Below, one piece after another: positions 25,923-35,240 of a DNA stretch of 57,514 nucleotides. The DNA lies in the NCBI GenBank assembly GCA_964587885.1, contig CAZPME010000012.1:1-57514 (forward strand), given 5' to 3'. This DNA is from UBA60 sp964587885 (GTDB lineage: Archaea; Thermoplasmatota; Poseidoniia; Poseidoniales; Poseidoniaceae). The notes beneath the pieces were generated by a model that was given only the letters and a program-made list of their open reading frames with translations, had not been told where the DNA came from and made no database searches. Each line of letters opens with the position of its first letter. Position 1 is the stretch's first letter. The translations under genes were made by a program, and so were the position numbers.

Positions 25923-26762
25923 ATGGTGGAGACAATGCTACCACACTCCCACCCCACAGTTCTTGACTATGTAACAGAGACACTCCCATTTGCTCGACAC
26001 GCAACTCTAATCGACCCCGCTAACCAATCTCCAGACATAGCTGCTGACCGCGCCATTATCGCCATTGAAGCAGGAAGCAAACTCATCATGGTAGGTGGCT
26101 CAACAAATACTCCAGATGAACAAGTTCACAATACAGTTATTGCAATCCAAGAAGCAATAGAATTACGAATTTGGGGTGAGAGCCAAGACGCATCAAGTAG
26201 TGAAAATATTGATTGGGAAATTCCAGTAGTACTTTTTCCCAGTGGATCCAATGCACTTTCTCCCGCGGCAGATGCAATAACTTTCATGATGCTAATGAAT
26301 AGCGAAAATATAGACTTCCTTGTAGGTGAGCAAATGCGAGGTGCCCCATATTTATCAAAAACTAATGTTGAAGCAATGCCAACCGGGTATCTTGTATTCG
26401 CCCCAGGTGGAAAGGTTGGGGAAATAGGCCAAGCCAAACTAATCCCCCCCGATGATATTAGTGGTGTATCTGCATGGTCACAATGCGCGCAAATGTTTGG
26501 TTTCAAACTCCTATATCTTGAAGCAGGAAGCGGGGCCGATACACCAGTTGCAGCACCATTAATTTCTGCTGCATCCGAAGTAGAAGGATTGACTTTATTC
26601 GTTGGGGGTGGAATTAACGATGGAGATGCAGCACGTCGAGCGGTTGAATCTGGAGCCAATTGGATAGTCACTGGAACTCTAACAGAAAATTGCCCTAATC
26701 TGGAAGATTTACGCACTAAATTATCTGACTTAATTACGGTGATGAATCAATCATCTTCGTAA
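25923..26762 (+). CDS. Geranylgeranylglyceryl phosphate synthase
   Basis: This 279-residue TIM-barrel enzyme of the GGGPS/PcrB family makes the first ether bond of archaeal membrane lipids, joining geranylgeranyl diphosphate to glycerol-1-phosphate. Typical segments are HATLIDPANQSPD (about 27), LIMVGGSTNTP, VVLFPSGSNALSP, FLVGEQMRGAP, LLYLEAGSGADTPV and LFVGGGINDGDAARRAVESGAN with IVTGTLTE, the phosphate-binding end of the barrel. The ATG at 25923 fits. It follows the ferredoxin and reductase-like genes in the same direction, forming a probable lipid cluster. Its 3' end overlaps the convergent coiled-coil gene by 16 bases. Confidence 0.93.
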   Translation: MVETMLPHSHPTVLDYVTETLPFARHATLIDPANQSPDIAADRAIIAIEAGSKLIMVGGSTNTPDEQVHNTVIAIQEAIELRIWGESQDASSSENIDWEIPVVLFPSGSNALSPAADAITFMMLMNSENIDFLVGEQMRGAPYLSKTNVEAMPTGYLVFAPGGKVGEIGQAKLIPPDDISGVSAWSQCAQMFGFKLLYLEAGSGADTPVAAPLISAASEVEGLTLFVGGGINDGDAARRAVESGANWIVTGTLTENCPNLEDLRTKLSDLITVMNQSSS

Positions 26763-28012
26763 ACACCAGGATCTGCATGTCCACCCGGAGACGGAGGCCG
26801 GCCACTATCAATTTCAATAGCATCAGACGTATCAATTTCACTTTCAGTAACATCAAGATCAATTTCCCCACCCTCAGCAAGGGTTGTCATATCCTCACTT
26901 GAAGGGGTTGCTAAGGTGCGTTTTACATCGGGAGCATCAGCATATGCTTCACGTTGATCAACTCTCTTTTCATGATGACGAGTCATCTCAAGGGAATCAG
27001 CAAAGACACGTCCGACAACATCCCGAGTTCTTTCACTTCTACGGGCCGCATCTAATTCATAATTTGATAGTTCAAATTGTTGTTCAAGTTCACGTAATTC
27101 AGAAGTCCTATCCTGTAATGCCGATTCTAAATCGGTAATTGTTAATTGCATTTGACTGACTCTTTCATCTCTTTCAAATACATCATTATGGAGTCTTCGC
27201 TCTCTTCTGCGCAATGCTTCATATTCTCGATTACGCTCAAGCAGTCGTCGCTTCAATTCCTCAATTTGCTCGACTAAATAATCATGTTCAGCACTAACCG
27301 AACGAGGGCCCTGGAGAACGCGCTCCAATTGTTCTTCCAATTCACCTAGACGTTTATCACGTTGGTCTAGTAAACCGCGCAAACGATCTGCAATGTCTCG
27401 CAAGCGTTGACGCTCCTCTTCAAGTGCAGAATTGGCCGCAGTTTCCGCCTCCAATTCACCAGCGCGCTGGTCGAGTTGAGCCTTCAATGCTCTAACTTCA
27501 TCTGCGGTAACACTAGTTAATCCAGCCTGCGCGGCCTTATCCAAAGCATCGACTAATTGCTCAACCTTACCTTCCATTTCTGAGATCACACCATTTTGGT
27601 CTTCAGTTAAATTACGAAGTTGGCGATTTTCATTTTCAAGATTTGACATTTCTGCGGCAGTCATTGAAGAAGCATTAGCCTCAATTTCAGCACGAGCGTC
27701 TTCAAGCATCCGTTCTAAGTGAACAACCCTCGCATCCCTCTCTCGGAGATTTTCCTCAGCTTCTTGCAACATCATTACTTCTGGTGCAACACCATCTTCA
27801 CGTTCTGCCAAATCCAATTCAAGTATTCGCAAGCGTTGCTTTGTTGCCACCAAATCGTCATTTCGTGCTGATAATTCATCCCAAGCGATGAGAACCTCAT
27901 CAACAAGTTGTTCAGAATTGTATGATTTCAACATCCCTTCGAGTGCCGAACGGTCGTTCCCACCGATGGAATTACCGCCATCTCCGGCCATTGTTGCGGT
28001 ATCAACCGTCAT
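26747..28012 (-). CDS. Long coiled-coil protein
   Basis: A 421-residue protein that is almost entirely predicted coiled coil from about residue 40 to 330, with dense Glu, Arg, Leu and Gln heptads (for example RLRDIADRLRGLLDQRDKRL). A short globular N-terminus (ALEGMLKSYNSEQLVDEVLI) precedes it, and an acidic, Asp/Ser-rich C-terminal tail follows. It has no ATPase heads, so it is not an SMC protein. It starts 98 bases after the actin-like gene and is probably in the same transcript, suggesting a cytoskeletal or scaffolding partner. I chose the ATG at 28012; the longer frame opens with TTG. Confidence 0.7.
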   Translation of the reverse strand: MTVDTATMAGDGGNSIGGNDRSALEGMLKSYNSEQLVDEVLIAWDELSARNDDLVATKQRLRILELDLAEREDGVAPEVMMLQEAEENLRERDARVVHLERMLEDARAEIEANASSMTAAEMSNLENENRQLRNLTEDQNGVISEMEGKVEQLVDALDKAAQAGLTSVTADEVRALKAQLDQRAGELEAETAANSALEEERQRLRDIADRLRGLLDQRDKRLGELEEQLERVLQGPRSVSAEHDYLVEQIEELKRRLLERNREYEALRRRERRLHNDVFERDERVSQMQLTITDLESALQDRTSELRELEQQFELSNYELDAARRSERTRDVVGRVFADSLEMTRHHEKRVDQREAYADAPDVKRTLATPSSEDMTTLAEGGEIDLDVTESEIDTSDAIEIDSGRPPSPGGHADPGVYEDD

Positions 28013-28110
28013 GCTATCGATACCTATCGGCCTCAATCTACTCTTGAACCTTTACCGTCGAAACCCAATATTTAGTGCGATTTCCGACCCGGCCCTAAGG
28101 GCCGTACGAC

Positions 28111-29112
28111 TTAATTAATCGAAGTGAATTGTTCATCAGGCATTATTTGTGCGAGTTTTAGAGCACCAGTAGCGACCTGGATAACGGGGTCATCACAGCA
28201 CCAAACATTAACATCACCAATATCAGACAATTCGTCAGCAATTCGTCCCGCTATGCCGTCAATAAGTGAACCACCACCACTAATGATGATGTTATTTCGT
28301 AGAATTGGTTGGTATTCTGGATCAGCAGTAGCAACTACGTTCTTAATTCCTTGAACGATGTGTGGCATTGCCGATTCACAAGCATCCCTTACTAAGTCAC
28401 CAATATCAACTACCTGTTTCTTTCCTTCGACAGATAATTCAACCATACATTCGCGGTTGCCAGTAACATAGGAGTGCTGCTCCTTCCAGCCCCGAGTCAT
28501 ATCTTTAGTCAACTGAGCGCCAGTATACTTCTTTTCGATCAAATCCATCAATTCACCGTCAATCCAATCTCCAGCATGGCTTAGTGTACTTTCATCCTCT
28601 TCTGTGGGGAAAGTGCCGTAAATTCTAGCAATATCAGTTGTACCTGCTCCAATATCAACGACGATACTTCCGCCGATTTCATCCAAACCAAACGCAGTTG
28701 CGAATGGTTCTGAAACGACCATAATGGCGTTGACCTGCCCACGGAGGGTTGCAACTAGGTTTGACTTATCAGTGAAAGAGATGTGAGATGGACTACAGAT
28801 TACACCAAAAACTTCGTCATATTCTTCTGGATCGACCGTGTCGATCAAATGAGTAACGAAGGCCTTAGCAGCAGCCAAATTAGCCTCATCATCTTGAGCC
28901 ACACCGGCTGCCATTGGGCGGAATAAATTACAAGCCAATTTATTTTTCAATGCATCTGCACCAAATAGAACATCACGGCCCAAAAAGTTCCTTGCCACCG
29001 GGTCTTTTGGCTTACCAACTACGGTTTCCATTGTATCCAATCCACCCGCACTCGATGCGATGGTCGACTGGAAAGTACCCAAATCAATTCCAATATACAA
29101 TCTTTCACTCAT
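28111..29112 (-). CDS. Actin/MreB-like ATPase
   Basis: A 333-residue member of the actin/Hsp70/MreB superfamily. Phosphate loop 1 is YIGIDLGTFQSTIA at the N-terminus, phosphate loop 2 is IVVDIGAGTTDIARI near residue 160, and the adenosine motif is NIIISGGGSLIDGIAGRI near residue 285. The size fits MreB, MamK or archaeal actin-like proteins, not the Hsp70 group. Known members form filaments that set cell shape or position structures. I chose the ATG at 29112 because GAGGG lies six bases before it. The long coiled-coil gene follows downstream. Which subfamily it belongs to cannot be decided by eye. Confidence 0.82.
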   Translation of the reverse strand: MSERLYIGIDLGTFQSTIASSAGGLDTMETVVGKPKDPVARNFLGRDVLFGADALKNKLACNLFRPMAAGVAQDDEANLAAAKAFVTHLIDTVDPEEYDEVFGVICSPSHISFTDKSNLVATLRGQVNAIMVVSEPFATAFGLDEIGGSIVVDIGAGTTDIARIYGTFPTEEDESTLSHAGDWIDGELMDLIEKKYTGAQLTKDMTRGWKEQHSYVTGNRECMVELSVEGKKQVVDIGDLVRDACESAMPHIVQGIKNVVATADPEYQPILRNNIIISGGGSLIDGIAGRIADELSDIGDVNVWCCDDPVIQVATGALKLAQIMPDEQFTSIN

Positions 29113-29204
29113 TTTCATCCCTCTAAAAACACTCTCGCGCAAAGTGACCCATACAACATCTATGCTTGAAGGTGATGGTAGCGCAAAAGCGAAAACACAC
29201 CCTC

Positions 29205-32200
29205 TTATTCATCTTCAAAATAAGGCCCCAGCACGTCGTTTCCCGACAGACCTTTTGACTTCTTTGAACGCAATGATATTCGAGCAAATAGATAGGCTAA
29301 AACAATGATTGAAAATGCCAACAAAGGCCATACAGTTTTGTGTCCTCCTCCCATACCAATTCCATCATTATTATTTTGTGGACCAATAGCATCTGAAGTC
29401 AATGTGATTTCAGTATTAACAACGGTTGAAATTCCCCTGAGAGACCCATTATTGTCTAAATCATATATTGTCCAAATGACGTCCACAGGGATTGAAGAAC
29501 TATTCCTTTCACTATCAAAAAATGCCCAAAAGCCCCAAATGTCAACATTTACCGATACCAAACCCCCACCACCATCATCTGTACCTTGCCATACAAGTAT
29601 CTCATCACCACTCTCAACAGAACGGAAAAATATCTCAACTCTGGTCAGATTTTTATCTATGTCATTTAAGATAAAATCGATCGGAACAACTCCTGAATAA
29701 TTTCCAGCTGAAGGAGAAATGATCAATATTTCAGTTGGATTATATGGCCAACATCCATCACCATCCACAACTTCACCTTCAAGTGTCTCAGGGCACAAAT
29801 CTAGTCCGTTTTCAATTCCATCACCATCGGAATCAATATTTCCATCACAATCATCAGGTATTCCATCTAAATCAATATCAACCCCATCATCATACCCAGG
29901 GCAACCGTCTTCAGCATCATTAATTCCATCACCATCGGAATCAACCTCCCACTCTGAACAACCATCTTTATCGACAAACCATCCTATAGTTGTATTAGAG
30001 CACAAATCAATAAAATCAGCAACCCCATCTTCATCGCTATCCAATGAGTCGTGCATTAGGCCCTTGGCAGCAATCGCAAAACCAACTCGATCTCCATCAA
30101 TTCCAACCGACCCACTATGATTACCAATCGTTACATTTTTCGCCCGCACTGTCAACTCAACCCACGGGGCTTGGCCTAATATTGAAGCAGCGATACGAAC
30201 CCCTACAGTAGATTCATTTGTCGATGACATTACATCAAGAAAACTCGAATCAATGAATTTAGAACTATTTCCATCAACATCAAATCGATCCCCGACGTAA
30301 AAACTTCCATCTGGTAAGGTAATGATTAGTTGCAAATCATCTACAGGGGAAGGGGATGGTTTGGGTGACCATGACAATTGGACCTGCAAATCCTCCCCCA
30401 CAACACGCTCTAATTTCCAACTTTTTTCCTCACCACTTGCTAAAAACGGACCCTTTAATCCATCACCATTCCATGTTGAATATGACATTTTGTTTAGTGG
30501 ATTACCTATCTTGGGATTATCCATTCTTTGTTCAAGGAAAGAGCTCCAATCATCTTCCCCATGAAAGGAATCCCAAATCCAAACATCCATTGCTGGGATA
30601 ACATTTCTCTCTTCGGCACCTTCAATAATATTATGATAGTCTACTAGGATGGATAAGTTTGGTCTTCCCCAACCCTGCATCTCATCAGGCGCGTGAGACA
30701 AATTTAGGCCTTTATGCGATCCACCAGTGAACGACTCAGCAGAGAGAGTAAGTAGGGCACGAAGCAAATTATTGGATGGTGAAAAACCCTCGCCCAATGA
30801 AATATTCCCACTGATATTTGTGGCAACCCATGCGGGCTGAACATCACTAATATTGGTGACCATCCGTTCATCCCCGGACATAGAAATCCAACCCTGCTCG
30901 ACCATTTGTTGAATCAAAGCTGTAGTTGAAGCAGCCATTGGTGTTGCCATTGAAGTGCCAGTACTCACTCTCCCCCCACCATTATCTGTGTTGGCAACCC
31001 CATCACTTGATGCTGAAACAATCCCTACTGCAGGAGCCAGCACCACTATTCCGCGACGCCCATCGGCTAGTGGGCCATGGCTAGATTGAGTATACATATC
31101 AGTTGAATTATCTTTAGCACTACCTCCAACAGAAATTACTGAGCGAGCATTTGCCGGCTCCATAACAATACCTCCATTATTTCCTGGCGCGACAAAAACC
31201 AGCGACCAAGGATTTTCACGCATCCACGCATCAAGATTATGTGAGCGCAGTGTGTATTCAGTTGTAGTATCACCCCACGAATCAGAATGAATAATAGCAC
31301 CATTTTGTGCCGCCTCCCATAGTAATGTATCCATCGGAGGCTCAACCCAACCAGTTTCATCGACTATATCTTGCACAACCAATTTGGAATTGTAAGCAGG
31401 GGCCGTCATTGAACTAAAGTTAGCATCTCCACCAATCCCATCCAATTCAGCAAGGTATGAATCTATTAATTGGCAAGATAATGTTCCAGCAGTATGGGTG
31501 CCGTGCCTTGCATCTGTGTGAGTTGAATTGTCCCAATAATCAATTGTATCGTTCAACAGAACAATTTTTCGATGATCAATATTCGGAATTCCTGTTGTAT
31601 CATTCCCATTTGCACCTATTCCATTCGCAACACTAGCATTACGGAAACAAGCATGGTCGCGGTCAACACCAGTATCGGCAATACCAACAATTACTCCATT
31701 GCCATTTATCCCCAGTGACCATAATGGCTCTTGGCCGATTTCACCGCTTTGAACGAGGCCCGCCGACGCCAAATTTCTCGCCTCGGCGACAAGAACAGGC
31801 TCGACCCAAAAAATCCCAGAAATTTGCAATATATTATCCATTAATCCACCAATAGACCAATCCGGCCACATTATTTCTATCGTTAGCGGTAGAGCACCTC
31901 CCCCTCCAATATCTCCATTACTTGGTAAAGGGGTGGGGGCTAATCCCAACTGAACCAATTGGCCGACGACTCCCTCGCCAGCCGAATGTGGTAAACGGGG
32001 TTCTAGAACCACCAATAATTTCTGTCCACTAATTGGCTGTTGGGAATAAACCCCCGGCTTCCATTTTGCTGGCGCCGAATCACTTACAGCAACCCATTCT
32101 GGCACAACACTATCTATTGGCACCCACACATTTAATTGTGAAAAATCCACTTGTCGTAACGGTGAAATATCATTTTCAGATATTAATGCCCAATCTGAGT

Positions 32201-32351
32201 GAGTCCAAGATCTATCAAGCATTAATACCATTTCTTGACCGCGTGAAAGAGATTTGTTTTCACTATTCCAATTATCTTCTAGAGTAAGGTTTCCCACTAA
32301 ATTAAACATTAACATTAGGATTAGCGCAACAGCCGAAAACACTCTGCGCAT
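29205..32351 (-). CDS. Membrane-anchored subtilisin-like serine protease (S8)
   Basis: A 1048-residue secreted protease. A signal peptide (about 1-22) and a propeptide-like region precede the S8 domain. The triad is D226 in GIADTGVD, H283 in ARHGTHTAGT and S467 in GTSMATPMA, with the oxyanion Asn in APGNNGG (about 391). A P-domain-like beta region follows. Asp-rich thrombospondin type 3-like repeats (DSDEDGVADFIDLC, DSDGDGINDAEDGC) occupy about 765-870. A C-terminal membrane segment (TVWPLLAFSIIVLAYLF, about 1003-1020) is followed by a basic stop-transfer stretch. It probably digests protein at the cell surface. It uses an ordinary membrane anchor, unlike the PGF-type tail of the 1.2-kaa protein nearby. 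Confidence 0.92.
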   Translation of the reverse strand: MRRVFSAVALILMLMFNLVGNLTLEDNWNSENKSLSRGQEMVLMLDRSWTHSDWALISENDISPLRQVDFSQLNVWVPIDSVVPEWVAVSDSAPAKWKPGVYSQQPISGQKLLVVLEPRLPHSAGEGVVGQLVQLGLAPTPLPSNGDIGGGGALPLTIEIMWPDWSIGGLMDNILQISGIFWVEPVLVAEARNLASAGLVQSGEIGQEPLWSLGINGNGVIVGIADTGVDRDHACFRNASVANGIGANGNDTTGIPNIDHRKIVLLNDTIDYWDNSTHTDARHGTHTAGTLSCQLIDSYLAELDGIGGDANFSSMTAPAYNSKLVVQDIVDETGWVEPPMDTLLWEAAQNGAIIHSDSWGDTTTEYTLRSHNLDAWMRENPWSLVFVAPGNNGGIVMEPANARSVISVGGSAKDNSTDMYTQSSHGPLADGRRGIVVLAPAVGIVSASSDGVANTDNGGGRVSTGTSMATPMAASTTALIQQMVEQGWISMSGDERMVTNISDVQPAWVATNISGNISLGEGFSPSNNLLRALLTLSAESFTGGSHKGLNLSHAPDEMQGWGRPNLSILVDYHNIIEGAEERNVIPAMDVWIWDSFHGEDDWSSFLEQRMDNPKIGNPLNKMSYSTWNGDGLKGPFLASGEEKSWKLERVVGEDLQVQLSWSPKPSPSPVDDLQLIITLPDGSFYVGDRFDVDGNSSKFIDSSFLDVMSSTNESTVGVRIAASILGQAPWVELTVRAKNVTIGNHSGSVGIDGDRVGFAIAAKGLMHDSLDSDEDGVADFIDLCSNTTIGWFVDKDGCSEWEVDSDGDGINDAEDGCPGYDDGVDIDLDGIPDDCDGNIDSDGDGIENGLDLCPETLEGEVVDGDGCWPYNPTEILIISPSAGNYSGVVPIDFILNDIDKNLTRVEIFFRSVESGDEILVWQGTDDGGGGLVSVNVDIWGFWAFFDSERNSSSIPVDVIWTIYDLDNNGSLRGISTVVNTEITLTSDAIGPQNNNDGIGMGGGHKTVWPLLAFSIIVLAYLFARISLRSKKSKGLSGNDVLGPYFEDE

Positions 32352-32420
32352 ACCCCCCCATACCCCCCCATCCTTTAGCCCCCACTACACCATTTTCACT
32401 TTATCAAGCGCGACGGCGCG

Positions 32421-32427
32421 TTTAAGG
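32421..32427 (+). promoter_or_regulatory. TATA-like box of the LX-pfdA-ftsY operon
   Basis: TTTAAGG lies 30 bases before the ATG of the LX gene, the distance expected for a TATA box serving a transcript with little or no leader. A similar TTTAAGG precedes the gene at 57099. Confidence 0.35.
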
Positions 32428-32450
32428 GGGAGAGTCAGGTCGCCGCCGCC

Positions 32451-32717
32451 ATGGATGCATACAGAGTGAATGGAAACGCCCCGATGGGTAAAGTCCGTCA
32501 GGACTTCACATTGGACGTGGTTGCCGAATCCAATGACGATGCTGAGCACCGCGTGTACTCAATAATTGGCAGTCGACACAAGGCTGGCCGCCGCCAAATC
32601 ATAATCAACTCATGCGACAAGATCGATCCACGTAAATCAAGTGATGCGCACGTCATCAACCATTTTCGCGAAGAAATTGCAACAATGGAACCCCTTCCCG
32701 CAGATGAGGAGGAGTGA
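32451..32717 (+). CDS. rplX: Ribosomal protein LX (eL20 family)
   Basis: An 88-residue ribosomal protein of the archaeal LX / eukaryotic eL20 (L18a) family. It shows the family pattern of an N-terminal strand (YRVNGNA), then DFTLDVVAESNDDAEHRVYS and IGSRHKAGRRQIII. It binds the large ribosomal subunit. The next gene, pfdA, starts inside its stop codon (GTGA, 32714-32717), and ftsY follows, giving the conserved archaeal gene order LX-pfdA-ftsY. This context supports the call strongly. Confidence 0.88.
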   Translation: MDAYRVNGNAPMGKVRQDFTLDVVAESNDDAEHRVYSIIGSRHKAGRRQIIINSCDKIDPRKSSDAHVINHFREEIATMEPLPADEEE

Positions 32718-33280
32718 GTTACCACCGCAATGGGGTGGCATTCACAGAGGTGAGGCCGGTGGTTGAGCAAGAGCTCAAAAGAATGGCACGTTTGGTTGAA
32801 ATCAATCGCCAGCGTCTTGAGCAGATTAATGACCAAATTTCACGTCTTGAAATAGTTCAAGCCGAGCATGCAGATGTTGAAACTACATTAACTGGGATTT
32901 CACAATCCAACACCCCTGTAAATGCAATGCTACCCCTCGGCGCAGGGGTCCATTTTTCCACTACATTCAATTCTGAGGCAACCGCGGTAATTGACATCGG
33001 CAGTGGGGTATTTGCGGAAAAGAATGTCGGCGATGCCGCTGAAAACATTCGAATTAGGATAGCCGATCTCGGTAAAGTGATTGCAGAATTATCCACGGAA
33101 GCCGAATCTATCGAAAGTAAGATTGCTGAAATGAGCGAAGAATTTGATCAAATAGCCAAGCGACAAGTGGCAGAAATCAGTGAATCAACTGCAAGCAATA
33201 TTGAGCAAGAAGAGTCTCCAAACGAAGACTCAAAACGCTCAAGGCGAAGATTTGGTGGCGAATTAACACTTGATGACTGA
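32714..33280 (+). CDS. pfdA: Prefoldin alpha subunit
   Basis: This 188-residue subunit of the archaeal prefoldin (GimC) chaperone hands unfolded proteins to the thermosome. Two coiled-coil helices (residues about 12-55 and 105-150) flank the beta hairpin region with AMLPLGAGVHFSTTF and VIDIGSGVFAEKN, the typical prefoldin alpha motif. The C-terminal 35 residues are an acidic/basic tail longer than usual. The GTG start at 32714 overlaps the LX stop codon, with GAGGAG just upstream, so translation is probably coupled. Confidence 0.9.
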   Translation: MSYHRNGVAFTEVRPVVEQELKRMARLVEINRQRLEQINDQISRLEIVQAEHADVETTLTGISQSNTPVNAMLPLGAGVHFSTTFNSEATAVIDIGSGVFAEKNVGDAAENIRIRIADLGKVIAELSTEAESIESKIAEMSEEFDQIAKRQVAEISESTASNIEQEESPNEDSKRSRRRFGGELTLDD

Positions 33281-34712
33281 GGTGAGATGTTTGGGACTAT
33301 TTGATAAATTCCGCAAGCGAATTCAAGAGGTTACTGACGAAGTCGACGAAAGTGAATTAACCAGCCCTACAGAATCCGAGGAAGCCCAAGAAGCACTCAA
33401 AACATCGGCCCAACATGAAGCAATTATACAATCAGAACCCACCATTCAACCCACAGTAAATGAGCAAGAATCCGATGATGACTGGGATGATTTCACTGAT
33501 GAAGTCCAGCCTCCAATAGAGCCCCCCACATCAACTCCAGGTGAGGATGAATGGGATTCTTGGGATGACGGTGATGATAATGCACCCATGTCTCTAACTC
33601 TATCAAAGAAAGAGCGTAAGCGAATACAAAAAGAGGCAAAGCGGATTGCAAAAACCCGAGTAAACACCAATTCAAATGAGCAAACCAAACCAGTCGGCTC
33701 CCGCGTTGATCTCAGCATGATGCGCTCCACCACTGGCCGCCAATTGGTTAAGGTTGAAGCAGCCCCACGTGGTTCCAAAGGTAGTAAAGAAATAGAAACC
33801 GATAGTGGACAAAAAATCGCAATAGATCTTGGCGGCGGCATAGTTGAGGCTGGAGGCAAAGTCATCAAGCAAGGACAAGCTCTTGATTCTCTACTTGAGG
33901 AATTAGAATGGGTATTGCTCGAATCAGACATTTCTTCGGTGGCGGTAACTGCAGTAATGCAAGCCCTTCGTAGGGAATTATTAGGTAGCCGTTTACGAAA
34001 AGGAGCAAAGTTGGATAAAGTCATTGAAGCCAGTCTAAAACGTGCATTACATAACTTATTACAAAGCGATTATTGGGATTTTAACGCCACTGTCGATGAT
34101 ATGGTGAAAAAGGGAGACACCCCTGTAATCATCATGATGGTTGGTGTAAATGGTACTGGGAAAACCACTACTGCAGCCAAGATAGCCCACCGAATGAAAC
34201 AGCAAGGATATTCTGTAATTGCAGCAGCAGCAGACACTTTTCGAGCCGGAGCCATTGAACAACTCGAGACACATTGTGAGCGTTTAGATATCCGTTGCAT
34301 ATCTAGTCAGCGAGGCGGCGACTCAGCGGCAATTTCTCGTGATGCAGTCGAAAGTGCAAGGGCGCGCGGTACGCATGTGGTTCTCATTGATACTGCTGGG
34401 CGAATGCAAAACAAAAGTAATCTCATGAATGAATTAAGTAAAGTTCACCGGGTTTGTAAACCCCATCTCGTGCTCTTCGTTGGTGATGCTCTAGCGGGTA
34501 ATGATGCGGTTGACCAAGCGGTTGAATTCCAAAAAATTCTTGATTTTGATGGTGCGGTGTTAACTAAACTCGACACAGACGCCAAAGGTGGCGCCGCCCT
34601 ATCTATTGCCCACTCCACCGGTCGACCAATTGTGATGGCCGGAGTAGGCCAAGAATATGATGATCTGAAGCAATTTGACCCGGATTGGCTACTTGACCAA
34701 TTATTTGAATAA
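33273..34712 (+). CDS. ftsY: Signal recognition particle receptor FtsY
   Basis: A 479-residue SRP GTPase that receives ribosome-nascent-chain complexes at the membrane. The N-terminal A domain is acidic (about 15-110) with a basic patch (KKERKRIQKEAKRIAK), followed by the four-helix N domain. The G domain contains GVNGTGKTTTAAKIA, the DTFRAGAIEQL stretch, DTAGRMQNKSNLM, TKLDTDAKGGAALS and GVGQEYDDLKQFD, all diagnostic of FtsY. The ATG at 33273 overlaps the pfdA stop by eight bases. A TTG at 33291 with GGTGA upstream gives an alternative beginning LGLFDKF. Last gene of the LX-pfdA-ftsY operon. Confidence 0.95.
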   Translation: MTEVRCLGLFDKFRKRIQEVTDEVDESELTSPTESEEAQEALKTSAQHEAIIQSEPTIQPTVNEQESDDDWDDFTDEVQPPIEPPTSTPGEDEWDSWDDGDDNAPMSLTLSKKERKRIQKEAKRIAKTRVNTNSNEQTKPVGSRVDLSMMRSTTGRQLVKVEAAPRGSKGSKEIETDSGQKIAIDLGGGIVEAGGKVIKQGQALDSLLEELEWVLLESDISSVAVTAVMQALRRELLGSRLRKGAKLDKVIEASLKRALHNLLQSDYWDFNATVDDMVKKGDTPVIIMMVGVNGTGKTTTAAKIAHRMKQQGYSVIAAAADTFRAGAIEQLETHCERLDIRCISSQRGGDSAAISRDAVESARARGTHVVLIDTAGRMQNKSNLMNELSKVHRVCKPHLVLFVGDALAGNDAVDQAVEFQKILDFDGAVLTKLDTDAKGGAALSIAHSTGRPIVMAGVGQEYDDLKQFDPDWLLDQLFE

Positions 34713-34793
34713 ACCCAACATTGTGAAAAAACCACCCATATCTGGAATCTCCAAACCGGCGAACTCATCAGTAAGCGGTCATTGCCCGATAAT

Positions 34794-35171
34794 ATGTCGG
34801 ATGATATTTTCAACAACGAGAGGTCGGCCCAATTTTTCACCGTAGTTCATATGTTTCAACGGTCTTCACTAATTCACATGGGAACGGCTCCTGATCATGA
34901 GGGTAACTTACAGTGGAATCTTGCTGAGGCCAAAGCGGGGATTGATATGATTCAAATGTTAAAAGAAAAAACTACTGGCAATTTAGATGAACATGAAGAC
35001 AAATTACTCAATGCAATAATAGCCGAATTACAAATGCAATTTGTACGCGCCCCTCAAGAGAAAAAAGCAATGGATGAAAAAATTGCAGATGCTGAACAGA
35101 CCCAACAAGCCTTTACCAACCCACGCGATGGTCCAGCTGAAGAAATTGTCAACGAGAGCGAAGAAGAGTAA
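34794..35171 (+). CDS. DUF1844-like protein
   Basis: This 125-residue protein resembles DUF1844 in its central part: FFTVVHMFQRSSLIHMGTAP, then NLAEAKAGIDMIQMLKEKT and GNLDEHEDKLLNAIIAELQ. The family is mainly bacterial, helical and of unknown function. The C-terminal tail is acidic and variable. I chose the ATG at 34794; an in-frame TTG at 34782 adds four residues. It sits 80 bases after ftsY and 70 bases before the receiver-domain gene, all in the same direction. Confidence 0.6.
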   Translation: MSDDIFNNERSAQFFTVVHMFQRSSLIHMGTAPDHEGNLQWNLAEAKAGIDMIQMLKEKTTGNLDEHEDKLLNAIIAELQMQFVRAPQEKKAMDEKIADAEQTQQAFTNPRDGPAEEIVNESEEE

Positions 35172-35240
35172 ATCTTCGAAATATTAACTTGAATACCCAT
35201 ATGGTTCAAGAGCAGAAGTCACCACGCCGAGGCGAGGGCT

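Noticed and set aside
26126..26716. 196-codon minus-strand frame
   Set aside because: It is fully antisense to GGGP synthase, whose motifs are complete.
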